64,000 nt of DNA, taken from Cryptomeria japonica. Taxonomy: Eukaryota > Streptophyta > Pinopsida > Cupressales > Cupressaceae. The position numbers were made by a program, and so were the translations under genes. The stretch lies in assembly GCF_030272615.1 (NCBI RefSeq), contig NC_081414.1, positions 334,907,427-334,971,426 on the forward strand. Reading direction: 5' to 3'. Of the stretch, positions 22,613 through 34,916 are shown in pieces (positions within the stretch are counted from its first letter, which is position 1; each line of letters starts with the position of its first letter). Under the pieces are notes generated by a model that was given only the letters and a program-made list of their open reading frames with translations, was not told the origin of the DNA and made no database searches.

Positions 22613-23582
22613 TTAAACAAAAAACTAGCACTGGATTAATTAACATTGAATCAACAGGCATTATATATGAAAGTGTTTTGTGGTGCGGGGAGAAGAATAT
22701 TTCAACTGCCTGGTAGTCATTTGCCCAAGCAAGAAACAAGTTGTCTAGAAATAATTTCTTCATTTAATAGTTAAGGGCATAATTGTTTTAAACAAATTTC
22801 AAAAGTGATTCAAGTCAAGTTTTTGCACAAGTTGTGCATTGTTGTAAATAATGCCAATGAATGAAATGGGTATAGTATTAGGAAAATTTTATGAAACCAC
22901 GAGGACAAAAAAAATTAATATGAGATGAAACAAAATCATGCCATCTACAAGTGATGATTCAATCCACCTATAGTTATTGAAATCAGACATCACGAGATTT
23001 TTAAATCAAATCAAATCGAAATAATCTCTTATTCTAATCGAGATGGTTCAGTTTTAATTTATTTTAATTTACATAGGGGGCAAGAGTGTGTGTGAGAGGA
23101 GAAAGAAGACTCACTTCTACACATAGTAGGATATCTAAAAGGGAGACGTTGCTATCAAGAAGAGAATTTAGTCAAGAGTGAATGCGGCTTGCAATCATGA
23201 GTAAGGGACAATCGATGAGAGGTCACCAGATGTTGAAGTAAAAACTATTCACAATACGAAGGGGTTGCAAAAGGAAGATTGAAATGCATCGATGGAGGCA
23301 TTGGGTCTGCCTTCACATATTAAAGAAAACAACCCAAGAAAAGTAGAATGTGGAGGAGACTAAAAAGTTGAATTGGAAATTCCGTGAAGGATTGATAGGC
23401 CTCATCATTATTTTTCTTCCTAGGAACCTTGGCTTATTTAATAGATAACAATAGAATTGCTTTCTAATCACAAAAAATTGCTTATAGAAAAAATGGGCAA
23501 AGTTTGCAGGAAAAAAATTTACAAAGTGCTACCACACCAGGATTTTTTTTTAAATCAAACAAACCAAAATCAATTTCCGTAG
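22613..23582. other. AT-rich spacer, no gene seen
   Basis: Short frames only. GTGTGTGTGAGAGGAG near 23090 is the only mild low-complexity patch. Confidence 0.4.
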
Positions 23583-23935
23583 GGATGTTGCTTCATTCTA
23601 TGCAAAGGAAACAAAAAGGAGGAAGATGAAATAAGAGCAATCCATCTATAGTGAATTAAAAGGAGAATCAAAATTATTGGGGCTTCGATTTGATTTGAAA
23701 ATCTAAACAATAAATACAAGGTACAATATTGCTCACATATATTCTTGCATTTGAATGAAAATTTCAACAAAGAAACTGTTCGTATGTATGCAGGACAAAA
23801 ATAAAACAATTGTAATGTGCTTTAAAAAAGAGAGAAATGAATGATGCATTTTGTTCAGAGTAAACAAGAAGGGGTTATTATATAAACTTATGAAAAAGAG
23901 GATCATAATATATTAAAAAAATTGAAGTAAAAAAA
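23583..23935. repeat. Old duplication, copy B
   Basis: Partner of 19797-20130, with the same direction and motif order. The spacing is about 3.8 kb. Confidence 0.75.
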
Positions 23936-26546
23936 CATTAAATTTTTCCTACTAGCTCAAAGGTATAAGAAATTAAACGGGCAGATGCTTGAACCTCCAC
24001 CCATTAAAAAAAAAAGTCAAAACAACACAAGTTTGAGAACAAGACTACATTCAACGAGCCAAAAGTACAATTCGGTAAGGTGTTGAGTTCTAGGCTAGGC
24101 CAATTTATGTGTCATGTTGAGAAGGTTGCTACAATAGTAGAGTTCAATTGCCTATAGTAGTAACGAGAATCTGTAGATGTTTTAGAACAAGTAATCTTAT
24201 GCCTATGGCTACACTTGATAGGGATGCAAACTTCGATAAAAAAAACACCCCATCTAAGATAGTGATTTGGTATTTTTTCATAGATTCTTCTTATAGAAAA
24301 TAATTTTGCGTTTCATGGATTCTTCTTACAGGCAAATATGCAACATTGACTATTTGTATGTTCATGTAAAATTCTAAATCTGATGTAATATAATAGTTAC
24401 CATAAGCATTTTTATAATCCAAAAATAATATAAAGCATTACTTATGGACTTCAAAACAAAATTAACACATGAAATCTATGTAAAATAACTCTATATAAGA
24501 AGAACCATGTTCGCCCAAAAGAAAACAAAAACAAATGCCTACTACTATTGAGGAGTCTAACACTATTACACCTCTCTGAATGTTTTAGGGTTTGATGAGG
24601 GTTCTCTTCATTGACACTTGTTTGAATATTTTAGGGTTTCATAAGGGTTTTCTTTACAGTCTTTTGAATGTTCACAAGAAAAATAACCTTCGGTTGAAAG
24701 GGTAAGACGAATATCTTCAAAACAAATTCTCAAATCATCCCCAACTTTAGGTTGGTTTCTTGGTTTGGTAATGGCGTGTCTTTTATAGTGTCCTAGTTGC
24801 TCATGTATGTAAAATAAAAGTTACATATATATGTAAGTTAAAATTACCTAACCATAAGCATTTTTCGTAACCCTAAATCTAATAGTAATTATAACCATAA
24901 GTTTAGATTTCAATTTTCTATTCTAGATTTTGTCCACCATCCCACAAGCCAAAATTAACCTTACTTGATTAAAGAATTCAATGTATGTAAAGGACAGTGA
25001 GAGATATCAATATGAAAAAAACTCTTAAAAACTCAATTAAGCACGAGCTGACAGTAACAATTCAAACTGACGTAATTGCTTAACAAACAAACAAAAATGT
25101 ATTTTTTTAAAAAATTTATATTGACATAATGGTAGTTGCTAATTTATAAGACATGTTGTAGAAATTACATTTGATATAACCATGATGTGACTATTAAAAT
25201 CTTTGTGTAAAGTTGTTGAGTTATAAATAAAACAAATAGAGCAATAAGAGCATGAAGCAAATTTCAAAAAATCAATGTAATCTGAAGTCAAAATTGTATA
25301 CACAAAAATCACTATTATGTACACCAAATTTTATCAACTAAATAAGCATACCTTCTATGCATATATAGTTTTCTATAAACGTGCAAGAGCTAGTAATAAG
25401 TAGTTCTTCTATGCTTTAAAATTGAAATCTTGCGGTTTCATTTTTTTCATGTTTGCAAGATCATATCTCATCCCAAATAGAAAAATAAATTAATATAATT
25501 TTTTTTAATTGAATGTACACAACCCAAAAAGAAATCTCTAAAAAATGAAGAAATTTTATAGAGAAGAACATGTTATGATATTAAATCAAGATATTAAATT
25601 AAATTAAATTAAAAATATATTTCAGTTATAGAAAGCAGTCTTATAAATATAGGTCTAGACTTCATATGCCTAGGAAAGACCTAAGTTTGAAGGAACTTCT
25701 TACGCGTGGAAAAGACTTAGGGTTGGAGGAATACATTGGACAGATGGTTGTATTGATGGTAGCCTTGATCAGGGGTAAGCAACAACAAGTTCATAAGTTA
25801 CATTTATTTCTATGTCATCACTTTCTTCAATCTAGATATTTGGAGGTGTATTTGAGGATATGTTTCATTCCCCATTTCTAGTCATTTCTACTGTACAAAT
25901 TTGTCAACTAATTTAAATGAATACCTTAAGTACGGATATAGAGGGAATACTTTGCAGGTGTTTTCTTAACTACAAAGTAGCTATGCTTTTAGCAGAAAAT
26001 TTCCGCAGTATTCTAGAAGTTTTCAATCTTTTAGAGTTTTTGTTTACTTTTGTGTAAAGCACTATTTATTTTAGTTAATTTTTATTTTCCAAATCTATGG
26101 AATGCCCTTTCTTCCATGTAATTAAAATATTCTAGACACCCAAATTTTCTTATAATTTTATATTTTCATCCTTTCCCTTCTAGGGTATTACCAAGGTTGG
26201 AATACAACAACTTTCCACGCAAGGAGTAAAGCGTATTAGCGTGGCTCAAAAAAGAATACTAAATAGATCGTAATATATGAGGCTAGTAAATAGATTGTAA
26301 TATACCAGACATAACTGCATAGTTTAGGTTTTAGTAAGTTGTTCCTCATATATTTCTTGAGACTTTAGTAACTATATCACATCACATGAAAAATAAAAAT
26401 TACAACTCTCATTAGGTAATTGATATTTTGGGAGTTACCATTAATCTATGAAATTAACACTACTTTACCTTATCAGAGGAAGAAGAAAAAATTGGTTAAA
26501 TCTTTTGAACATGTAAACAATCAAATAATTTTGTTTTGCATTTAAG
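23936..26546. other. AT-rich spacer, no recognisable gene
   Basis: Contains only short frames. One at 25666-25881 on the plus strand (starts MPRKDLSLKELL) has no features I recognise. Confidence 0.4.
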
Positions 26547-26640
26547 AACCAAGACAATGTTGTATTCTATTTATTATTGTTTCTATATCAAGCAAGCCAA
26601 ATCAATATATTTTACACCTCTTCATAAACTAAAATATTTA
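26547..26640. repeat. Dispersed duplication, copy B
   Basis: Partner of 22523-22612; direct orientation, spacing about 4.0 kb. Confidence 0.7.
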
Positions 26641-26866
26641 AAAGGTAATGAAGAGTGAAGTAAGTTTGATAATAAAAGCCTAAAGTGTTATAATTCTTGA
26701 TTGAAAAGTCTGATGAATCCCATATTGGCAGCTAATGGTAGTAAGCATGAGTCAATATGAGATATTGGCAGCTAATGATAGTAAGAATGAGTCAATGTGA
26801 GAGTGTTTTGTTTGAGAATCCATCTACAACAATTGTCATTGTCATTTAATCTTGTAAGCTTACTAT

Positions 26867-28007
26867 TGCAATACCCTAAAAATCGTCATCTAAACCATGG
26901 GCCCCTAATCTCGACAATATCACCAAGGTCCTAACCAAAGGCAATTAAATCAACTTTGAGCACATTATTAATTCTTTAATCATCAAATGTCACATGGCAA
27001 ATCAATTACTCTATATTAATTAAATATTTATTTAATTAATTGAATCATTCCCAGAATATCATTTTGATCAATTATCCTATTTAATTTATTAAATATCCTA
27101 GCATATTTAATTAATTAATAAATTTGCCATTTAATCATGCAAAATAGGAATTAATTTATTACAAAAGAGGAATTAATTACAAAGCAAGAGTTGAATTGAA
27201 AATAAAATAAAAGAATTGAATTGAGAGAGAAATCAAACTTGAGATATTATTTCTTTTTCTAAATTTAGAACTTGAAATTGAAAAAGCAATTAATTGAATT
27301 ATTAATCATTCTCTAAAATTAGAACTCACGACTTTTGAGAAAAAGAAGTTCAGTTGCATTTGAAAAGACTCTTTTCTTGAATAAATCAAAGAATTGTCTA
27401 TTTTTATCACAAATGCATGGAATTAATTAATTCTTATTTCTAATGCAACTTGAACTTCCTATCTAAATGCATTTCAATTAAACTATAATTGGAATTTATC
27501 TCAAGGTTAACCGAACCTGATTTCTCAATTATTTTCAATTAATCCTAAATTGAGCTTTTTTTGTAATTCTTTATAAATTCAGTCTTCAACTCTCATTCAA
27601 AACACCCCAGAGATTTTTGAGAACACGCTTGGAGATTATTATTAAGCTGATTTTTCTCTGGAGTCATTGAATATATTGTGCTTTTTTTTAGATTATTTGC
27701 ATCCATATTTAGTTTTATCCATATTGCTTGAATTCACTATTGCTTGAATTATTCATCCATCTTGCATCCGTATAGCTTAATATCATGCTCATATAGATTA
27801 AATCCTTCATCTTTGTGTAGTTTAGTCACCGGTATTGCTTATAAAAATCTGAGAGCAATCTTATACTCGCATCTTTTAGAAGGCAATTAGTTGCCTTGTT
27901 ATGGTTTATTATTTATTGATTATTGATTTACTAACCATACATGTAATGACTTAATTGAATTGTTGTGTCTATAGCTATCAGACTCTTTTCACCTTTTCAC
28001 ACACACA
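26867..28007 (+). repeat. Solo LTR with perfect target duplication
   Basis: Starts TGCAATACCC and ends CACACACA, flanked by ACTAT on both sides (26862-26866 and 28008-28012). TATA-like CTTTATAAATTCAG at about 27570 fits an LTR promoter reading rightward. The U3 is rich in TTAATTAA-type sequence, like the gypsy LTRs at 42 and 60 kb. The exact family is not assigned. Confidence 0.75.
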
Positions 28008-28436
28008 ACTATTACGACTTAGAGCCTCTCATAAGATGGCAATATTCATCGAACAATAAAATATTATCATTCAGACCATCATACAGAATCATTTTTTTAT
28101 GGTCAATATTTCCTAAACACTTTACACTTCATGGCACGAAAGATGATAAAAAGCTCACGAAAGATAGAGAACAATTATCATTGACCCAATTCTGAATGTA
28201 AAAAATGATTTTTACAAATGAAAAAAGTTAACGAATGTAAAAAGCTTTCAATAAGGATTTGATAGCTACTGACCTTCAACACAAAAAAATTTGTACTGGG
28301 GTGCTAATCTGTGCTAATTTCGGGTGGTCTACATTTAGGATTTATCAGGCATCCGTGGGGTCTATGTACATAATATGCATTATATTTATAGGGGATGTAG
28401 GCGGTGAAGACAGTGACATAGCTAGCAATCAAACCC

Positions 28437-28554
<118 letters not shown>

Positions 28555-28956
28555 AATCAATTATCCACTACGATCCAAAATATCATTTGCAATAAATCGA
28601 TTTATTTGCATTTAAGGATGCTACACTGGATTCCATAGAAATTAATGAACATAGTAGCTGTATTCCACAATGTATTCATGATTGGGCTTTGGCAATGATT
28701 GAAAATAAAAAAACATGGATTTATATATACAAAAGCATCTTGTTGTATTTTCCCACGTTATTGCCGGTAAACTTTACCGAAACCATGCCAACTTTTATCA
28801 TGACATGGTTTACGGAGCAACAAAGCGGTTTGGAGGCGTGAGACAGATTTTGCTGAAAACCCCACACAATAAGCCTATCGGCTAAATATGATGGGAGATT
28901 ATTTTTACAAGGTCTTAAGAAAGATATCTCTCCACATTATTTTATATATTTATAAA

Positions 28957-28982
28957 CTAGCAATTGCACTTTGGTGTGCAAT
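28957..28982 (-). mobile_element. Second Helitron-like 3' terminus
   Basis: On the minus strand a perfect 7-bp stem ATTGCAC/GTGCAAT is followed by TTG and CTAG, with T as the next flank base. It has the same layout and similar bases as the terminus at 15475-15503. The body would extend to the right, into the purine-rich and AT-rich DNA. No coding region or 5' end is seen. Confidence 0.45.
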
Positions 28983-29228
28983 AGGTACGCCGAAAAGGTG
29001 TGGAAAGTCAATAAAGAAAGAAATTGGTCTATTTTTCAAATACATTTGTGTATCACATGAGGTCGATTGGCATGATGTTATTTATGCAACAAGAGTCTCA
29101 ATGGAGAAGTGGTAGCTTCAAATCAATTATGCTCCCAATTACAAGGATTTAAGCATGAGTGAAACTAAACCTACAAAACAAAAAGATAAGTAGGTTTTAT
29201 GACCAAAAGACTCAAATTATTTTGCAAT

Positions 29229-29555
29229 AGGGAGAGGGAGAGGGAGAGGGGGGAAACTTTGGGATGAAAAGAGGAAGAGATAGAGGAGGGAAGAGTGTGT
29301 GTGTGTGTGAGAGAGTGGTAAGGGCATAAAGATAGAGAGGAAGATAGAGATCCAGATGGAAATGAAGATGGAGAGGGAGAGATAGAGAGAGAGGATTGAG
29401 GTATAGATAGAGATGGAAGAGATGCATATATAGAGAGGGAGAGATAAGGAGTGATGTAAAGAGAGAGGGAGAGAGAGGGAGAGATAAAGAGAGAGGATTT
29501 AGACATAGATAGAGATGGAAGAGATACTCATACAAAGAGAGAGAGAAAGGCGTGA
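29229..29555. repeat. Purine-rich tract with 102-bp tandem repeat
   Basis: The plus strand is almost all G and A for over 300 bp (GGGAGAGGGAGA-like units). Inside it GAGATAGAGAGAGAGGATT...ATAGATAGAGATGGAAGAGAT at 29379 recurs at 29481. The minus frames (Ser/Leu-rich) are artefacts of this composition. Confidence 0.85.
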
Positions 29556-30829
29556 TATATATTTTATAATATAAATTAATTTAATAATATTATATGAAAA
29601 TATATATTATTATTTATATTTAACACTATATAATATATACAAATAAATATAATATCTATGCAATTTAATAACATAATTAAAGATTAAAAATATAATAATA
29701 AAATAAATCATATATAGAAAAGTAAACTTGTGGGGAATGTCAAATGCAATTCCATATGGTTATCCTTCTACTAGACATAATCAAATCCAATATAATCTTA
29801 TTATTTTATATGTAAGAGAGTGCAGAAATAGCCAACATAATTGTGAGAACAAAATTAAGTCAAGGACCAACCAAAGAATCAAGAATTTTTCTTATTCATC
29901 ATGACCTCACAAAATAAATATGTTCAAGTCTTAACACTTTTCAAAAATAAAATAAAATAATATCCAACTGAAATTTATATTTATCTTTTTATCATTTTAA
30001 ACAAGTAAATCTCATAAACTAAATATTTTAAATAAAACATTAAGACAAATGATAAAGAAAAAAAATTACAAAAAATAATAATATAAAGTTATACAACTTT
30101 GAGATAATATTCTAATTATCAATACATAAACACACTATATATAATCTAAAATATTATAGTCAATTCTCTTATAAAAGAATATGAGTCTTTTCTCTTTGAT
30201 CAACGTAGATTATATTAATGAGTTAGACTTCTTTAACTCAGCCTATCATCTGTTTGACTCAATATCTATGTGGGGCCCTTCTTTTTCAAAGAGGTTTCTT
30301 ACTCAAACAAGATCTTCATATTTCTAAAAAAAATTGTTGACTATAATTTTAACCTATCAGTCTTTGTTGAATAGAAATAAAAGTTTATGAAAATACAAGT
30401 CATGTGTTGATACCTAAAATACAAGATATTAACTTCAAACTATTTATTCAGTTATGAAAATATACTAAAAATCTCAAACAAACAAAAAAACTTTCCATTA
30501 AAAAAATTAAAGAGGCATCTAAGAAATCCTCTCCCATGCCATATTAAAGTCAAATTAAAAAATGCTTTATTTTTTTACATTGAAACAATGCAATTAATAC
30601 TCTAAACTCAAATTAAAGATTGGTCATTGAATCATTGTAATTAGAAGTTTTATATATTTTTTATTATATATTGAATTATATTTATATTTAATATGTTCTA
30701 TTACAAAATGTATCAACATAAAATGGTTACCAAAGTTAGTCAATATATAAACAAACCAAAAGCATTTCAAGCATGATATCAAGAAATTATTAAAAAAAAT
30801 AAATGAGAAACATAAACATAAAGAAAGAC
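29556..30829. other. Very AT-rich spacer, no gene seen
   Basis: Dominated by TATATT and AATAAAATA-type sequence. No coding frame or repeat boundary is recognised. Confidence 0.5.
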
Positions 30830-32050
30830 TTCACTCATGATGCTCCATATGCCATTTCGGTCTTCCTTGTCCTCCTCGCCTCCACGAACCACATTGCTTT
30901 GAGGTTGTCAAATGAAGAGTGGGAGATTGAGTAGAGTTAAGTGTGGAATGTTCTCAACTAGCATAACAACATAGATGTGTGTGGGTGATGATTTGGGCAT
31001 GATGAGGGTACTATGGAGATGCTTATGATGTCAAGAGGACAACATAAGTTTGCAACAATTTATGGACAAAAGAGCAACATAATGATATGATAAAAGTAGA
31101 TGATTGATTGATTGATTGATAAAGGCTCAATTTATAGAGTTGGAGGCTTGGAAACGGACGGTCAAGATTGAAGATTGATCAAGGGCTAAGATTGAAAGGG
31201 AATGTGGTCCTAGGTTTGAAGGCTTAGCCTTGTGACAAGTGTCACGAGGAGAAGTGGGTGCAAGGGTAAATGTGCTCATACATGTGTGAGAAAATCTTGG
31301 GAATTCCAAGAGGTGACAAGTGTCACAAGGAGAAGTGGGTGCAAGGGTAAATGTGCTCACACATGTGTGAGAAAATCTTGGAAATTCCAAGAGGTGACAA
31401 GTGTCACAAGGAGAAGTGGGTGCAAGGGTAAATGTGCTCACACATGTGTGAGAAACTCTTGGGAAGCCCAAGAGGTGACAAGTGGAAACACTTGTGGAAA
31501 GGTGTAAGGGCTATTGGAAGATAGATTACGACACACGAGACAAAAGGGGAAAGAGTAGGGTGGCTCTATGTGGAAGAGCATCATCACACATGTGTGAGAA
31601 CCCCTTGGTTAAAGGTGATGTGGACATGTGAAGTGACTTGTGAGTCATATGTGGGTTTGGGTAGATGTGTAGTATTTTTAATTTGAATAAATACTAACAT
31701 TGGTTAGGCTTTGGATTAATTAGGATGATGAGGGGATTAGATGATAGGTTTGTAGGAATCACAAATTTATCGTAATTAATTATGAATTAATTTAGCTAAT
31801 TAGGATTAGGGACAAAAATGGAATATTCCATAAAGGTGAGTTTGATTTATTGAAATAAATCAATATCTGGAAGAAGTGGAAAGGGGATATTAATTAAATA
31901 TAGGGGTGGGGCCGCCCCTATGCAGGGGGAGGGAGGGGGGGCCTCAAGCACATTTTTACACCACCCCCCTACTAATATGATTAATTAAATTAACAATGCG
32001 ATAAATACATAATAATTAAATATTAACTTAGTCAATTTTATGTGTCTACA
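30830..32050 (-). repeat. 3' LTR of G1 (outer end approximate)
   Basis: The inner end is sharp: on the minus strand the polypurine tract is followed at 32050 by TGTAGACACATAAAATTG, the same TGTAGACACC start as the solo LTRs at 42056 and 52814. A TATA box (TATAAATT on the minus strand) lies at 31136-31129. U3 holds an 81-bp repeat array and a G/C-rich block at 31908-31950. The outer end is inferred. Confidence 0.7.
31232..31490. repeat. 81-bp tandem repeats in the G1 U3
   Basis: Units start at 31232, 31313 and 31394, with a partial fourth at 31475. Each contains GTGACAAGTGTCAC, AGAAGTGGGTGCAAGGG and the perfect palindrome CTCACACATGTGTGAG (one mismatch in the first unit). As 81 is a multiple of 3, frames stay open on both strands and mimic a repeat protein; this is not a gene. 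Confidence 0.9.
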
Positions 32051-32063
32051 TTTGCCCCTCTTT
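32051..32063 (-). other. Polypurine tract of G1
   Basis: The minus strand reads AAAGAGGGGCAAA immediately before the LTR start. This is the primer for plus-strand DNA synthesis. Confidence 0.75.
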
Positions 32064-32716
32064 GATATAGTATCATGAAGTGGTAATATGTCAAAGAAGA
32101 TAAAATCTAGGGATAGAAAAAGATAGGGACTAGTAGCATGATTCCCCAGTCACTGGTGGGTTGAGGAAGGATGACAAGGAAGTTGTGGTATGCCCCCTCG
32201 AGAGGACATGCGGGTTAAGAACACAGGTGTGCTCTTGAAATGGATTAGAATGCAGAATGAAAGGGAAAAGGGAGGGAGAAGAAAGGTGAATAAACTGAAT
32301 CCTTGAGGTAAAACGAGGAGATGGAATGAAAGAGGATATGATGGGTTAAATGGAATGTGATGAAAAAGATGGGATTGTTGTTATGCATTATGTAGAAAGA
32401 AATCCTAGGTTTGATTTTGCAAAGGATTATCAATATTACTAATTATAGGAATCAGAATGTAATGATATCCGATGCGTGGACTAGACTCACATACAATAGA
32501 TTATCTTAATGTACACAAGTTCATAAACACCCATGATCGTGTAAATGAGAGACTTGATGGATCGTACAAGAGAAACCACAAACACACCATACCACAAAAA
32601 CTATGCCCCAATGTATACCAACCCAGACGTACCAAGATATAAAATGATCAAGGTAGTCATGAAGAGGTATAGTCCTAGGACACAAAATAAAATCAAAGTG
32701 AAAAGATCATTCAAGC
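32064..32716 (-). other. G1 non-coding tail, part next to the LTR
   Basis: No domain is seen. It continues at 38956 once C2 is removed; the CAAGC target duplication marks the joint. Confidence 0.65.
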
Positions 32717-33547
32717 TGTAAATGTTATTGCAATTTCCAATTTAATAAACAAGTTATATGTTTGACGATGTATTTCAATTTTTGGTATTATGACTATGAC
32801 AATAATATTTTCTTTCGTTTGTTGCAGGTATGGAGGATGAACATGTATCGATTTCAATGTCATCTCCTTTCTTTGAATGATGTATATATAGCAAGGTTGC
32901 CATGATCAAGTGGCACCTTGATTGGACATGTCTTTTAGACATGTTCGACCAAGATGTCACTTGGTCATGACTCTTACCAACAACAACTGATCCACTCGGT
33001 GATAACTAATCAGTGCTAGTGTAAATGATAACAAGTCTGTAAACATACCCGATTATGAATCGGTATCATTGCAAATGATAACAGATCGATAATCACACCC
33101 GATAGCGAATCGGTGTCATTGTAAATGATAACAGATTGGTAAACACACAACCGATAGTAAATCGGTGTCATTGTAGATGATAACAGATTGGTAAACACAC
33201 CCGATAGTAAATCGGTGTCAAAGTAAATAAGCCTGATAACTTAATTGCATTTCATATGCTATCGGATTAATACCCCGATAGTATATTAATGTCGATTCAT
33301 AAATGAATTGACATTAATATGCTATCGGGTTACTAGCCCGATAACATTTAGATTGACGCTTAACTATGTTAAGCAAGTCGTCGATCTAATCTATCTTTAT
33401 CCAATGTCAATATCATAATTATGATCAATGTTATATAAAGCATGAATCAGATAATCTAATAGCATAGATGAATAAGCCAATAACAGAAAGGAGGAGACTA
33501 ATGAGTTAGGAGACTCTTATCTTGCAGAAGCTACTAATGCATTAACA
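32717..33547 (-). repeat. 3' LTR of C2
   Basis: The plus strand starts TGTAAATGTTATTG and ends GCATTAACA. It includes four units of about 58 bp (about 33010-33230; GATAACAGATTGGTAAACAC with AATCGGTGTCATTG) and a long hairpin (33274-33329). Confidence 0.93.
33274..33329. repeat. Long inverted repeat in the C2 LTR
   Basis: 27-bp arms 33274-33300 and 33303-33329 pair with two mismatches around a 2-base loop. The right end can also pair with GCCCGATA just downstream. The same structure is present in the other LTR near 38681-38737. Confidence 0.85.
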
Positions 33548-34100
33548 CTCCCTCTTAGCTTTGGAAGATAGATAAAGTAACCTGCATCACATTTCTTTTC
33601 CATAATGTCAGTCTCCAAGAATATATATCATCTATACATATGATATGAAGTACCACCAGGACATAAGATACAAATATAAAACATCACTCTAAGTATGTGA
33701 CATATAGTATCACCTAACCATGTGATATAAAAGATTCATCATTTTATTATGACAAGATATCACCTGAACACGTGATATCAGTATTGCCTAAACATGCAAT
33801 ACTGAGGATAAACATATGAGGATGGTTAAATCCTCATCTTATCCAAGTTGTGATATGCGCACAAACATTTTATTCAAATGTTTTATCACAACACCATCAT
33901 GGCACATCCATGACATACCAGAGATCCAACATGATAACTGGTTTGAGAATCATAAGATCGTCACCTTATGATGTCTGCATACAAGTGTTCATAATCTGAG
34001 AGATCATCACCTCTTAGATATGAACACAGGGGGTAAAACCCATAATGTCTCAACATGACAAAAGAAGTTTACACATTAAACATCTTATTTACAAAGCAGA

Positions 34101-34916
34101 TTACCGTTCTATCATACCTAAACCCTTTCTGAAGTGATCAACCTTCACTCTAGAAAGTGGTTTGGTCAGAATATCTGCAGTCTGATCTCTTGTACTAACA
34201 TATTCCAATTTGATCACATTTTTGTCTACCATGTCTCGTACATAATGGTATGGGATCTCAATATGTTTGGATCTATCATGGAACACTGGATTCACTGAAA
34301 GTTTTATGCAGCTTTGATTGTCACAATGGATGATAGTGGGTTTCATAGGTTCACCAAACAATCCCACAAGTAACTTTCTAAGCCACACTGCTTCTCGGGC
34401 AACGATGGAGGCTGCAATGTATTCGGCCTTGGTGGAACTTTGTGCTACAGAAGACTGCTTTCTGCTGATCCAGGATATCATGGCTGATCCCAAACTGAAG
34501 CAACACCCAGAGGTGCTTTTCCGGTCAGTCACACTTCTAGCCCAATCTGAATCTGTGAATCCGTGTAGATTAAGATCAACTTTCTCATCCTTGAGACCAA
34601 GATTTAAGGTGCCTTGTAAATATCTCATAATGTGTTTTACTACAACCAGGTGTATCTCCTTTGGCTCACACATAAACTGACTCAAAGCATTTACTGCATA
34701 GCAAATATCTGGCCTTGTATTTACTAGATACATAAGAGACCCAATCATTTGCCTGTATAGAGTGGGGTCAGTAGAAGGTGATTCTGCTGCTGCTTCTTCA
34801 AGTTTATGAAGATTGGTTTCCATTGGAGCGGTCATGGGTCTGCAGTTTAGCATTCCAAATCTCTTCAGGATGTCCAAGGTATACTTGCCTTGGTTTAGAA
34901 CAATGTTATGAGAATT
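34101..34916 (-). pseudogene. C2 RNase H and RT connection
   Basis: The frame 34877-34101 has YRQMIGSLMYLVNTRPDI, then the RNase H core: TDSDWA, STSGCCFSLG, STKAEYIAA and HCDNQSC (D, E, D present), and the usual end ADILTKPL. It degrades the RNA of the RNA/DNA hybrid. A TAG stop separates it from RT (LGLEVW stop NSHNIVLNQ), so the polyprotein would end early. Confidence 0.92.

Noticed and set aside
25666-25881. 71-codon plus-strand frame starting MPRKDLSLKELL
   Set aside because: Short, no recognisable motif, no splice or promoter context; recorded only as part of the spacer.
29171-29535. Serine/leucine-rich frames of 111 and 107 codons on the minus strand
   Set aside because: They come from the purine-only plus strand and have no domain-like content.
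31232-31490. CRISPR-like regular array
   Set aside because: The whole 81-bp unit is conserved, without variable spacers, and the genome is a plant nuclear genome.
31127-31507. Open frames with 27-residue repeats on both strands, like a repeat protein
   Set aside because: The 81-bp DNA repeat is a multiple of three, so frames stay open by default. The region is the U3 of the G1 LTR.
34318-34680. Plus-strand ORFs opposite the copia pol regions (also 35288-35638, 48318-48722, 51624-52019)
   Set aside because: They are antisense shadows of RT, RNase H and gag with no homology of their own.
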